64,000 bases of DNA from Pseudoduganella lurida (GTDB taxonomy: Bacteria > Pseudomonadota > Gammaproteobacteria > Burkholderiales > Burkholderiaceae_D). The translations under genes were made by a program, and so were the position numbers. The notes beneath the pieces were generated by a model that was not told where the DNA came from, ran no database searches, and was given only the letters and a program-made list of their open reading frames with translations. Positions 25,697 through 34,900 of the stretch are shown here, one piece after another. The stretch spans positions 620,001-684,000 of the forward strand of contig NZ_VLLB01000001.1 of assembly GCF_007830455.1 (NCBI RefSeq), given 5' to 3'. Within the stretch, counting starts at the first letter, position 1. Each line of letters begins with the position of its first letter.

Positions 25697-25765
25697 TGTC
25701 CTGGTGCCAGGCACCAGGACATTGCCGAGCCCGTGTCAGGGTGCCAGGCACCGTGACACGGGCTC
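25697..25765. repeat. Two adjacent REP-like palindromes
   Basis: The first (25697-25721) is a perfect palindrome, TGTCCTGGTGCC-A-GGCACCAGGACA. The second (25727-25765) has arms GAGCCCGTGTCA and TGACACGGGCTC outside an inner GGTGCC-A-GGCACC, with one mismatched pair. Both carry the core GGTGCCAGGCACC. They stand directly behind the PEP-CTERM gene and may also end its transcription. A related element lies at 46041-46190. Confidence 0.75.
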
Positions 25766-25867
25766 TGCTGCATCGCGGTGCGCTTCGGCTCGCCACGGGC
25801 CTGTCACGCGCCTGTCACCTTGCCCGGGTAAGCTCGGGCGCGCCTTCGACTTTTCCCCGACAAGACC

Positions 25868-26785
25868 ATGCTCAATTCCGACCACGACCTCACCCGCCGC
25901 ATGCAGCGCGATATCGACGACAGCTATGACGAGGAGCTGGAACTGGAGCTCGACGACAGCGACCTCGATCCCGAGACCCTGCTGCCGGCCCACGCCCGCA
26001 CCCCGCAGGAGCGCGCCGACCGCCAGACCTATTTCCGCGAGCTGTTCCGCCTGCAGGCCGAGCTGGTCAAGCTGCAGGACTGGGTGGTGCACACCGGCCA
26101 CAAGGTCGTCATCCTGTTCGAGGGGCGCGATGCGGCCGGCAAGGGCGGCGTCATCAAGCGCATCGCCCAGCGCCTCAATCCGCGCGTGTGCCGCGTGGTG
26201 GCCCTGCCGGCGCCCAACGACCGCGAACGGACCCAGTGGTACTTCCAGCGCTACGTGTCGCATCTGCCGGCGGCCGGCGAGATCGTGCTGTTCGACCGCA
26301 GCTGGTACAACCGCGCCGGCGTGGAGCGCGTGATGGGCTTCTGCACCGATGCGCAGTACGAGGAGTTCTTCCAAACCGTGCCGGAGTTCGAGTGCATGCT
26401 GGTGAAGTCCGGCATCCAGCTGATCAAGTACTGGTTCTCGATCTCGGACGAGGAACAGAACGCCCGCTTCCTGTCGCGCATCCACGATCCGCTGAAGCAG
26501 TGGAAGCTGAGCCCGATGGACCTGGAGTCGCGCCGCCGCTGGGAGGAATACACGAAGGCCAAGGAGATCATGCTGGAGCGCACCCACATCGATGACGCGA
26601 AATGGTGGGTCGTGCAGGGCGTGGACAAGAAGAAGGCGCGCCTGAACTGCATCCACCACCTGCTGCAGCAGATTCCGTACACGGAGGTCGAGCGCCCCGT
26701 CATCACCCTGCCCGAACGCGAATACCACGAGGACTACATGCGCCGGCCCGTGCCGAACGAGATCATCGTGCCGGAGATTTACTAG
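25868..26785 (+). CDS. ppk2: Polyphosphate kinase 2 family protein
   Basis: A 305-residue protein of the PPK2 family, which moves phosphate between polyphosphate and nucleotides. The Walker A motif EGRDAAGKGG is at about 80-89 and the Walker B / lid motif LFDRSWYNRAGVERVMGF at about 142-159; KYWFSISDEEQNARF and IHDPLKQWKLSPMD are further family signatures. Length and the single PPK2 domain fit the class I enzymes (about 300 residues), which favour ADP/ATP or GDP. An acidic N-terminal extension (DDSYDEELELELDDSD) precedes the domain. It stands alone between the REP-like palindromes and the converging sensor kinase gene. The Shine-Dalgarno is weak. Confidence 0.94.
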   Translation: MLNSDHDLTRRMQRDIDDSYDEELELELDDSDLDPETLLPAHARTPQERADRQTYFRELFRLQAELVKLQDWVVHTGHKVVILFEGRDAAGKGGVIKRIAQRLNPRVCRVVALPAPNDRERTQWYFQRYVSHLPAAGEIVLFDRSWYNRAGVERVMGFCTDAQYEEFFQTVPEFECMLVKSGIQLIKYWFSISDEEQNARFLSRIHDPLKQWKLSPMDLESRRRWEEYTKAKEIMLERTHIDDAKWWVVQGVDKKKARLNCIHHLLQQIPYTEVERPVITLPEREYHEDYMRRPVPNEIIVPEIY

Positions 26786-26806
26786 CCCGCGGCACGTCCG
26801 GCCGCT

Positions 26807-29806
26807 CTACAGGCCGGCCTGCGCCGCCGCATCCTCCGGATAGGCCAGGCTGGCCGGCACCGTCAGCAGCACCCGCGTGCCGCCGCCTTCGCCGTCCTCG
26901 ATCTGCAGCCGCGCGCCGATCTGCGCGGCCCGCTCGCGCATACCGGTCAGGCCGAAATGACCCGCCTTGCCATGCCGGAATGCGCCCAGGCCAGCACCCG
27001 CGTCGGCCACGCACAAGGTGAATGCCTTCGGGCCGGCGTGGCATTCGACGGTGACATTGCCGGCCGTGTGCCGCAGCGCATTCGTTATCGCCTCGCGGGC
27101 AATCGCATACACATCGTGCCGCAGCGGCGCATGCAGCCGGTCGACCGCCTCCGGCCGCAGCAGCGACAGCCGTGCCGCGGCACGCGGGATGACCAGCCCC
27201 ACGTCGCGCTGCAGCACCTGCCAGAAGTCGACGCTGGACGCGAACTCGCCGCGCAGGCCCTTCACTTCGTCGCGCCCTTCCACCAGCACCCGTTCGGCGC
27301 GCTCCAGCAGCGCATCGAATTCGCCGCGCGCGGTGCTGTCCGCCGGCAGCTTCATCGTCACCGACTGCATGCTGAGCAGCAGTCCCTGCACGCTCTGCAG
27401 GAAGGTGTCGTGCAGGGACCGTGCAATCGATTCCCGCTCGCGCACGCGCACCTGGAAGCGGTCCTCCAGCCGGGCTGCCAGCCGGCGCATGCGCACGCGC
27501 CAGGCCAGCGCGATCGCCGCCAGCAGGGCCAGCGCGCACGCAACCTGGAACCACGCCGTCTGCGTCAGCCGCGGCGCGACATGGAAGTGGAGCGTGGCGG
27601 CACGCCGGCTCGGCACGCCGCTCTCGTTGACGGCCACCACCTCGAAGGTATAGTCGCCCGGCCCCAGGTGCTTGTAGAACGCGGTGCGGCGCGGGCCCGC
27701 GTCTTCCCAGGCGGCGTCGGCGCCCAGCAGGCGGTAGCGGAATGTCACCCGCTGGGGCATGCGCAGGCTCGGCGCGGTGTAGTCGATCGCCAGGTCGGCC
27801 GCCCCGGTGCCCAGGTCGTTCCGGTCGGCGGGACGGCGCCGCTGGCCGTTGGCGGTGAAGGCCAGCAGTTCCACGTCCGGTGTCGCCGGGTTCGGGGTCA
27901 CGGCACGTGGATCCAGCCAGGCCAGTCCCCGCTCGCCGACGAACCACAGGCGGCCGTCGGCACCCATGAACAGGGTGTTGGTCAGCCAGGTGGATTCCGC
28001 GCCGCCCAGGTAGCCGTCCAGCGCATCGAGCAGCGTACCGCGCAGGGGCACGCGCGGGTCCGCCATCGTGCGGGCCCAGTCCGCCGCGGCCACGCGGAAC
28101 ATGCCGTTGGCAGTGTTCAGCCAGCGCGTGCCATCCCGGCCGCTGACGATGCCGCTGATGAGGCCCAGCCCGGCCGGCACGGACGTCTGCAGCGGCTGGA
28201 AACGGCCATCGTGCAGCAGGGCCGCCCCCCGGTCGCCGGACACCAGCAGCGTTTCGGCGGGGAGGATGAAGCGCATGCGCCCCACGTCGAGCCCTTCCGC
28301 CGCCCCCAGCTCGCGCACCTTCTCGCCATCCGCGATGACCAGGTGGTTGGCGGCATAGCCCCGGTAGCTGCGCCCCGCCGCATCGAAGGCCACGGCGATG
28401 ACGCCCTTGCCCCTCGGATCCGGCTGCAGCCACCGGCCGCCCCGGTACTGCCACACGCCATGGCCGGCGACCCAGGCCCACAGCTCGTCGTTGCCGGCGA
28501 TGAGGTCGCGCAGCGCCAGCGTACCGGCCCGCGCCGGCACCGGCGGCAGGGGAATCCGTTCCACGCCGGCGGCCCGGTGCCGTTCGATGCCGCCGCTGCC
28601 GCCCAGCACCAGGCTGCCATCCGGCGCGCGCGACATCACGGCCGCGTTCAGCGGATTGGGCTGCGCCACCAGCCGGCTGCCTTCCATGCGCCACAGCGTC
28701 AGGGCGCCGTTCAGGCGGCGTGCTTCGAGCACCAGCATGCTGCCATCCGGATGGGGCAGCGCGAAGACCTTGCCGCGGTCGAGAAGTTCGCCCACCATGT
28801 GCACCGGCTGGTCGCGCAGGCGCTCCAGCCCGGCGGGCGTGCCGACCCACAAGCTGCCTTCGCGGTCGACCATCACGGACAGGATCGTCAGGCTGGTCAG
28901 CTGCCATGGCTGGTCGAGCCGCTCGTTGCCGCCCATGGCGCTGAACGCAGCGCGGCCCTGCCAGTCGCCGGGGCGCAGCACGCACAGGCCGACGGGACAG
29001 TTGCCGGACCACAGGTTGCCATCGCCGTCGAAACCGGACTGGAAGCTGCTGGCGGTGCCGAAGGACGGCGGCGCCGGCCGCCTGTCCGCCGCGGGGGCCA
29101 ACTGGGTGAATTCCTTGCCGAGCACCAGCCAGACGCTGCCGTTCGGCGCTTCGACCAGCATCGGATCGGGCAGCGTGCGGCGTACCTGCCGGAAGGCCGC
29201 GGCGCCGGGTTCGAGCACTGTCAGGTTGCCGTCGTCGGCGACCCAGACGCGGCCGGCACGGTCCGCCAGCACGTACTGGGCCTGCTGGCCCGGGTACCCC
29301 TGCGCGGCGCCCATCCTGACGGGGACGTCGTCCCGGATACGGAACAGGCCGAGCGCGGACGCGATCCACGTGGTGCCGTCGGGCACCGTCGCGATCGCAT
29401 ACACGCTGGCGGTCTGCGCCGGCAGCAGCACGTGCTTCAGCCGGCCGTCGCGCAGCACGCTGACACCGCCCGCGCCGTGGCCCATCCACAATGCGTTGCC
29501 GGGTCCGGGGCGCATGGCGCTGATGCCGATGTTCTGCAGGCGGCTGCCGTCGCGCGTCTCGTAGTGCAGAAAGCGCACGCCGTCGAACCGGTACAGCCCC
29601 GACTGGCGGCTGGCGACCCACAGCCAGCCGTCCTCCGTCTGCGCCAGGGCATCGATGAGCCGCGGCGCGCCGTCCGTCTCGCCCCAGCGGTCATGCCGGT
29701 AGCCTTCGATGCCGATCGCAGGGTCGAGGGCATGGGCCGGCAGCGCCGCGCACGCGGCAGCCAGCACGATCCATCGGAGGAAGAGCCGGATGACAATTGT
29801 TCTCAT
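26807..29806 (-). CDS. Beta-propeller (two-component regulator propeller) sensor histidine kinase
   Basis: A 999-residue membrane sensor. Signal peptide 1-26; two periplasmic seven-bladed propeller-like regions (about 30-660) with blades such as LIDALAQTEDGWLWVASRQS. A Y_Y_Y domain (FRYRLLGADAAWEDAGPRRT) lies at about 685-745, and a membrane helix (ACALALLAAIALAWRV) at about 755-775. The HisKA_3 domain has SIARSLHDTFLQ, His about 799, and the ATPase domain has AREAITNALRHTA and GLTGMRERAAQIGARL. Such kinases normally pair with a LuxR/NarL-type response regulator, but none lies beside it. There is no Shine-Dalgarno; the ATG lies in the loop of a perfect inverted repeat (29792-29818). Sensors of this class often respond to sugars or polysaccharides, which fits the region. 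Confidence 0.9.
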   Translation of the reverse strand: MRTIVIRLFLRWIVLAAACAALPAHALDPAIGIEGYRHDRWGETDGAPRLIDALAQTEDGWLWVASRQSGLYRFDGVRFLHYETRDGSRLQNIGISAMRPGPGNALWMGHGAGGVSVLRDGRLKHVLLPAQTASVYAIATVPDGTTWIASALGLFRIRDDVPVRMGAAQGYPGQQAQYVLADRAGRVWVADDGNLTVLEPGAAAFRQVRRTLPDPMLVEAPNGSVWLVLGKEFTQLAPAADRRPAPPSFGTASSFQSGFDGDGNLWSGNCPVGLCVLRPGDWQGRAAFSAMGGNERLDQPWQLTSLTILSVMVDREGSLWVGTPAGLERLRDQPVHMVGELLDRGKVFALPHPDGSMLVLEARRLNGALTLWRMEGSRLVAQPNPLNAAVMSRAPDGSLVLGGSGGIERHRAAGVERIPLPPVPARAGTLALRDLIAGNDELWAWVAGHGVWQYRGGRWLQPDPRGKGVIAVAFDAAGRSYRGYAANHLVIADGEKVRELGAAEGLDVGRMRFILPAETLLVSGDRGAALLHDGRFQPLQTSVPAGLGLISGIVSGRDGTRWLNTANGMFRVAAADWARTMADPRVPLRGTLLDALDGYLGGAESTWLTNTLFMGADGRLWFVGERGLAWLDPRAVTPNPATPDVELLAFTANGQRRRPADRNDLGTGAADLAIDYTAPSLRMPQRVTFRYRLLGADAAWEDAGPRRTAFYKHLGPGDYTFEVVAVNESGVPSRRAATLHFHVAPRLTQTAWFQVACALALLAAIALAWRVRMRRLAARLEDRFQVRVRERESIARSLHDTFLQSVQGLLLSMQSVTMKLPADSTARGEFDALLERAERVLVEGRDEVKGLRGEFASSVDFWQVLQRDVGLVIPRAAARLSLLRPEAVDRLHAPLRHDVYAIAREAITNALRHTAGNVTVECHAGPKAFTLCVADAGAGLGAFRHGKAGHFGLTGMRERAAQIGARLQIEDGEGGGTRVLLTVPASLAYPEDAAAQAGL

Positions 29807-29818
29807 TTAACAATTGTC
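29792..29818 (-). promoter_or_regulatory. Inverted repeat enclosing the start codon of the propeller kinase
   Basis: Arms GACAATTGTT (29792-29801) and AACAATTGTC (29809-29818) match perfectly over ten bases around a seven-base loop. That loop contains the ATG of the kinase (29804-29806). In mRNA the start codon would sit in a hairpin loop; in DNA the site could be an operator for autoregulation. Confidence 0.55.
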
Positions 29819-29891
29819 GTATGGAAAACGCCTGGCGTCCAGTCCGGTGTCATGGATGGCAATGGCTGCGCATCCCTTGTGGCGCGGACAG

Positions 29892-31100
29892 CTAGGAACC
29901 GGCCTGCTGCACCAGCCCGGTTTGCGCGGCGCGATGCAGGCGCGGATGGACGATCGGCACCGTCAGCATCGTGCTGGTGGCGGCCATCAGCATCAGCGCG
30001 GTGAACGTCTCGCCGGTGATGATGCCCTTGTCCAGCAGGATATTGGCAAACACGATCTCGACCAGGCCCTTCGTCTGCAGCAGCCAGCCGATGGTGGACG
30101 CCTCGCCGGCCTGCCACTTGAGCAGCCGGCCGGCGATCTGCGCACCGATCAGCTTGCCGCCGACCGAGGCGAACAGCAGCAGACCGGTGACGAAGAACAC
30201 GGCGGTGCCGCCCATATTCCATCGGGTGCGCAGGCCCGTGCTGATGAAGTAGACGGGCATCAGCACCAGCAGCACGTTTTTGAACAGCATGTCCAGCAGC
30301 TTCTGCTCAAACCAGTCGGCATCCATCACCACGCCGGCCAGGAACGCGCCGACCATGAAGTGCAGGCCGGCCCAGTCGGCACCCAGGCCGCAGGCGATCA
30401 GCCAGATCAGCGCCACGTACCAGCGGTCGCCTGCCGGCAGCCGCACCATCGCGCGGCGCAGCAGGAACGTCGCCACGCCGAACGCCAGCAGGAAGCCGGC
30501 CTGGCGGCCCACGCGTTCCCAGTCCAGCAGGATCAGCGCCAGCACGCCCCAGATCGCCACGTCGTCCAGGCTGGCGTAGCGCAGCAGGCGCTGCCCCATC
30601 GGCTGGCGCAGGATCTGCAGCTTCTCCATCAGCATGACGAGCACCGGCAGGGCCGTCACGGCGCAGGCCATGCCGACACCGAGCGTGAACTGCCAGTCGC
30701 GCGCCTTCGGGCCGATCCAGCCGCCATAACCCAGCAGCAGCAGGCCGGCGCCGCAGCCGAACAGCAGCGGCACGCCCAGCGACAGGCCGGCCGTCGTGGC
30801 ACTCTCCTTGCGGTACTGCCAGACCTTCTTCAGATCCAGCTCCAGGCCGGCCAGCATCACGAACAGCATCACGCCCCACATGCCCACGCCGTTGATCGAC
30901 TGCACGACGGCCGGGTTGAAGACGAACTGGTGATAGGCCGGGAAAACGGCACCCAGGAGGCTGGGCCCCATCACGATGCCCATGATGATCTGCACGATCA
31001 CCAGCGGCGCAAAATAATCGGTGCGCAGCAGGCGCCACACCAGATACGGCACGCTGAAGATCAGCAGCATTGCCAGCAGATAGATTTCCGAGTTCGACAT
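29892..31100 (-). CDS. Cation:proton antiporter (CPA2/KefB-type membrane domain)
   Basis: About 402 residues with about 12 hydrophobic segments and the Na+/H+ exchanger fold: IIMGIVMGPSLLGAVFP near the start, GVMLFVMLAGLELDLKKVW, RYASLDDVAIWGVLALILLD and GLHFMVGAFLAGVVMDADWF. There is no C-terminal TrkA-N or TrkA-C domain, so it is the membrane unit alone. The likely role is inner-membrane exchange of K+ or Na+ for protons. The frame extends upstream to 31397, but the ATG at 31100 (MSNSEIYLLAM) has AAGGGG five bases before it and begins with the first helix. It stands apart from the kinase gene downstream (about 85 bases). Confidence 0.9.
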   Translation of the reverse strand: MSNSEIYLLAMLLIFSVPYLVWRLLRTDYFAPLVIVQIIMGIVMGPSLLGAVFPAYHQFVFNPAVVQSINGVGMWGVMLFVMLAGLELDLKKVWQYRKESATTAGLSLGVPLLFGCGAGLLLLGYGGWIGPKARDWQFTLGVGMACAVTALPVLVMLMEKLQILRQPMGQRLLRYASLDDVAIWGVLALILLDWERVGRQAGFLLAFGVATFLLRRAMVRLPAGDRWYVALIWLIACGLGADWAGLHFMVGAFLAGVVMDADWFEQKLLDMLFKNVLLVLMPVYFISTGLRTRWNMGGTAVFFVTGLLLFASVGGKLIGAQIAGRLLKWQAGEASTIGWLLQTKGLVEIVFANILLDKGIITGETFTALMLMAATSTMLTVPIVHPRLHRAAQTGLVQQAGS

Positions 31101-31320
31101 GACATCCCCTTGTAGTGTTCTGGTCGTCGTTACTTTTTTGTTGTCATTAAACTTCGACGCAATCTTACTGGCGGGCGCCAGGCGGTGCAACGTTTTCAAG
31201 GCGCCGCTGGAAACGCTTCCAGGTGCCGCCGGATTTTGTACGTGTCTGTGACAATTGGAGAGGGTTCGTCCTGTCCACGCCAGATATAATTGCCGTACGG
31301 AAATTATGTGAGGAGGCGTC

Positions 31321-31584
31321 GTGCCCAAAGGCCGCAACGACGAACTGGACCGGCAGAAGCTGGAAGTGGCAAAAGTGTTCGAGCAGATGCTGGGCATCGA
31401 GGATGCGCTGGACTACCTGCGCCGCGAGGGCCTGCAGGCGGACCCGCCCGCACCGGCGGCAGCCGGCACTTCTCCCCTGCCCCAGCCATCCCCTGCTTCC
31501 CCGCTCCCGCATCCCTTTCCCTCTTTACCGGCAGCCTCGCCCGTGCCCGCTGCCCCTGTCACGACGGGCACTGCCGAGTCCTGA
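31321..31584 (+). CDS. Small protein of unknown function
   Basis: An 87-residue protein starting at GTG 31321 behind a strong GAGGAGG five bases upstream. The first 40 residues are charged and helical (DRQKLEVAKVFEQMLGIEDA, DYLRREGL); the rest is a proline/alanine/serine tail of low complexity (PLPQPSPASPLPHPFPSLP). It is divergent from the antiporter, with about 220 bases between. No family recognised. The good ribosome binding site and structured N-terminus argue it is real; the tail is likely disordered. Confidence 0.55.
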   Translation: MPKGRNDELDRQKLEVAKVFEQMLGIEDALDYLRREGLQADPPAPAAAGTSPLPQPSPASPLPHPFPSLPAASPVPAAPVTTGTAES

Positions 31585-31918
31585 CGCGCCGCGGCACCCT
31601 CCGTGGCCGCGCCGCGCCCGTCCCTTTCGCCCTCCCCCTTGCCGCCCGCCCTGTCAGCTGGCACTGAACCGGCAAGGGCGGCAAGCACCTGCGCCTTCAA
31701 TACGTTGAAACTCGACAACGTAAGTTAAATAAATTACCTGTTCCGATTAGAAAGTTATGGTCAAACGACAAGTTTTGCTATAACCTTGGCAACTGTTGTA
31801 TCAAACAAGCATGACCTGTTTCCCCCACGAGACTCGTACCCTATCCCCGTACCGTGTCCAGGGCATTCCCGTAACGCCAAACTGAACCTTGAGACCGGCC
31901 GCGAGGCCCGGAGTACAC
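31585..31918. promoter_or_regulatory. AT-rich upstream region of the SdrD_B protein gene
   Basis: No gene is seen. GC content drops from about 31690 onward. An inverted repeat TACGTTG (31701-31707) / CAACGTA (31716-31722) with an eight-base spacer looks like an operator. About 50 bases later GTTAT ... ATAAC flank a second imperfect repeat. A Shine-Dalgarno-like CGGAG lies before the ATG at 31919. Confidence 0.45.
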
Positions 31919-34900
31919 ATGAGCGATATCACCCTCGACAGCACCATCCACGTCTTCGAAGACACCACCGCCACCTTCACGCTGCGCGACATCATCGTCG
32001 CGGCCGGCTACACGCCCTCCCAGTCGATCGACGTGGCGTCGTTCCTCACCGAAATGCCGGACGGCACGTTTGTCGAGGACAACACGCCCCTGCTGGGCCT
32101 GGACGGCGGCAAGCTGACCGTCACGCCCGGCGCCTGGCAGGAAAACTACAACGGCCAGTTCACCACGTACCAGTTCCTCGTGGCCGACGGCAATGGCGAC
32201 CTCATCACGCTGACCCTGCAGGTGGTGGTGGATCCGGTCAACGACGCGCCGTTCGGTGCCGACCATGCGTACAACCTGACGGACCGCACGCCGGTCGTGC
32301 TGGGCGAGGATGCCTTCGGCTTCCGCGATCCGGTCGAAGGCGACCACTTCAATTCGATGATCATCACCTCGCTGCCGAAGGCCGGCCAGATCCTGCTGAA
32401 CGGCGAGCCGGTCGCCGCGGGCACGGAGATCTCGATCGACGACATCCGCGCCGGCAACCTCACGTTCCAGCCTGCCAAGGATTCCGGCGGCACGGTCGAG
32501 ATGGGCTTCCATGTGCGCGACGACGGCGGCACGGTGGGCCCGGGCGCCAAGGACACGAGCGAAGCCGTGAACTACCTGAAGTTCACCGTCCCAGTGCCGG
32601 TGCCGGTCGATCCGGGTACGCCCGGCACGGGCGGTTCCACGCCAGCCCACATCGGCGACACCGTCTGGGAAGACGGCAACGCCAACGGCATCCAGGACAG
32701 TGGCGAAGCGGGCATCGCCGGCGTCACCGTGACGCTGCGCGACACGGCCGGCAACGCGGTGGCCACCACCACCACCGACGCGGCGGGCCACTACGGCTTC
32801 GACATCGGCAGCGGTACCTATGTCGTCGCCGTCACGGCGCCGGCCGGCTACCTCGTCACCACCAAGGGTGCCGGCAGCGATGCCGCGAAGGACAGCGACT
32901 TCAACGCCGCCGGCGTGAGCGATGCGATCACCGTCGTCAAGGGCGACGTGCACGATTCCGCCGATGCGGGCCTGTTCCGCGCCGCCGACATTTCGGCCAA
33001 GGTGTGGAGCGATACCGACAGGGACGGCAAGCTGGACGCCGGCGAAGCGGGCATCGGCAATGTCAAGGTGTCGCTGCTCGACGCTGCCGGCAAGGTCGTC
33101 GCCAGCGCCGTCACGGATGCTTCCGGCAACTACCAGTTCGGCGACCTGAAGCCGGGCACGTACAGCCTGAAATTCGACCCGGCCACGCTGCCGGCCGGCG
33201 CCCAGTTCGTCACCGGCGCGGCCGGCAGCGAATCGGATGCCGATGCCAGCGGCGCCACCGCCCAGGTCACGCTCGCGTCCGGCCAGCACGCCGCGCTGCA
33301 GGCCGGCGCGGTCACGCCGAACGGCACGATCGCCAGCACCGTGTGGCACGATGCCGACGGCAACGGCCTGCAGGACGGCGGCGAGAAAGGCATCGCCAAC
33401 GCCGTCGTGCACCTGCTCGACAGCACCGGCAAGGAAGTGGGCGTGACGAAGACGGATGCCAGCGGCAACTACAGCTTCTCGCAGGCGGCCGGTACCTATA
33501 CCGTGCACGTCGATGCGCCGGCCGGCTACACCTTCACCGGCAGCAATGTCGGTACCAACGATGCGATCGACAGCGACGTGAATGCCAGCGGCAACTCCGC
33601 CCAGTTCACCGTCACCGCCGGCAAGACGATCGACCCGGCCGACGCCGGCCTGTACAAGACCGCCACGCTGGGCAACCGCGTGTGGTTCGACTGCGATGGC
33701 GACGGCATCCAGGACAGCAACGAGAGCGGCATCAAGGGCGTGAAAGTGACGCTGCTGGACACGAACGGCAAGGCCGTGACCAGCACCACGACGAACGCGG
33801 CCGGCGAGTATTCGTTTGCCGGCCTGAAGCCGGGCACCTACAGCGTACAGTTCGACAAGTCCGCCCTGCCGTCCGGCTACATCATCACCAAGCAGAACGC
33901 CGGCACGAACGACGCGATTGATTCCGACATCGATGCGAACGGCCTGTCGCACAAGGTGACGCTTGCTTCCGGCGAAGTCAACAACACTATCGACGCCGGC
34001 GTGACGGAAGCGGCGGTCATCGGCGATCGGGTCTGGCTCGACAGCAATGCCAACGGCATCCAGGACAGCGGCGAGACGGGCGTGGCCAACGTGGCCGTCA
34101 CCCTGACGGACACCAAGGGCGCCATCGTCGCCACCACCACGACCGACAAGGCCGGCAACTACAAGTTCGCGGTCACGGCCGGCACCTACAGCGTCAGCAT
34201 CAAGACGCCGGACGGCTACGCCATCACGAAGCAGAACGCGGGCAGCACGGCCACCGACAGCAATGCCGACGCGAGCGGCAAGCTGGGCACGGTCACCGTG
34301 GCGGCCGGCGGCAGCAACCTGACGATGGATGCCGGCCTGGTGCAGGGTGCCAGCGTGGGCAACTTCGTCTGGGAAGACAGCAATGCCAACGGCATCCAGG
34401 ATGCGGGCGAAAAAGGCCTGTGCGGCGTGACCGTGAAACTGTACGACGCCAACCACAAGCTGCAGGGCACGACCGTCACCGCGGCGGATGGCAGCTACCA
34501 GTTCGGCAAGCTGGCGGCCGGCACCTACAGCATCGAAGTGGCGCGTCCGGACGGCTACAACGTCACCAAGGCCAATGTCGGCAACGACAGCCTCGATTCG
34601 GACTTCAAGCTGGTCAACGGCGTGGTCAGCAGCGGCACCTTCAAGCTGGCGGCCAACGAGCAGAACACCACCATCGACGCGGGCCTGTACCGCACCGCCA
34701 GCATCGGCGACAAGGTGTGGCGCGATGCGAACCACAACGGCATCCAGGACAAGGGCGAGGAAGGCATCGGCAAGGTCAAGGTCGCGCTGTACACCAGCAG
34801 CGGCACGCTGGTTTCCTCGACCACCACCGACGCGAACGGCAACTACCTGTTCAAGAACCTGGATCCGGGCAGCTACTACCTGCAGTTCGACAAGACCAAC

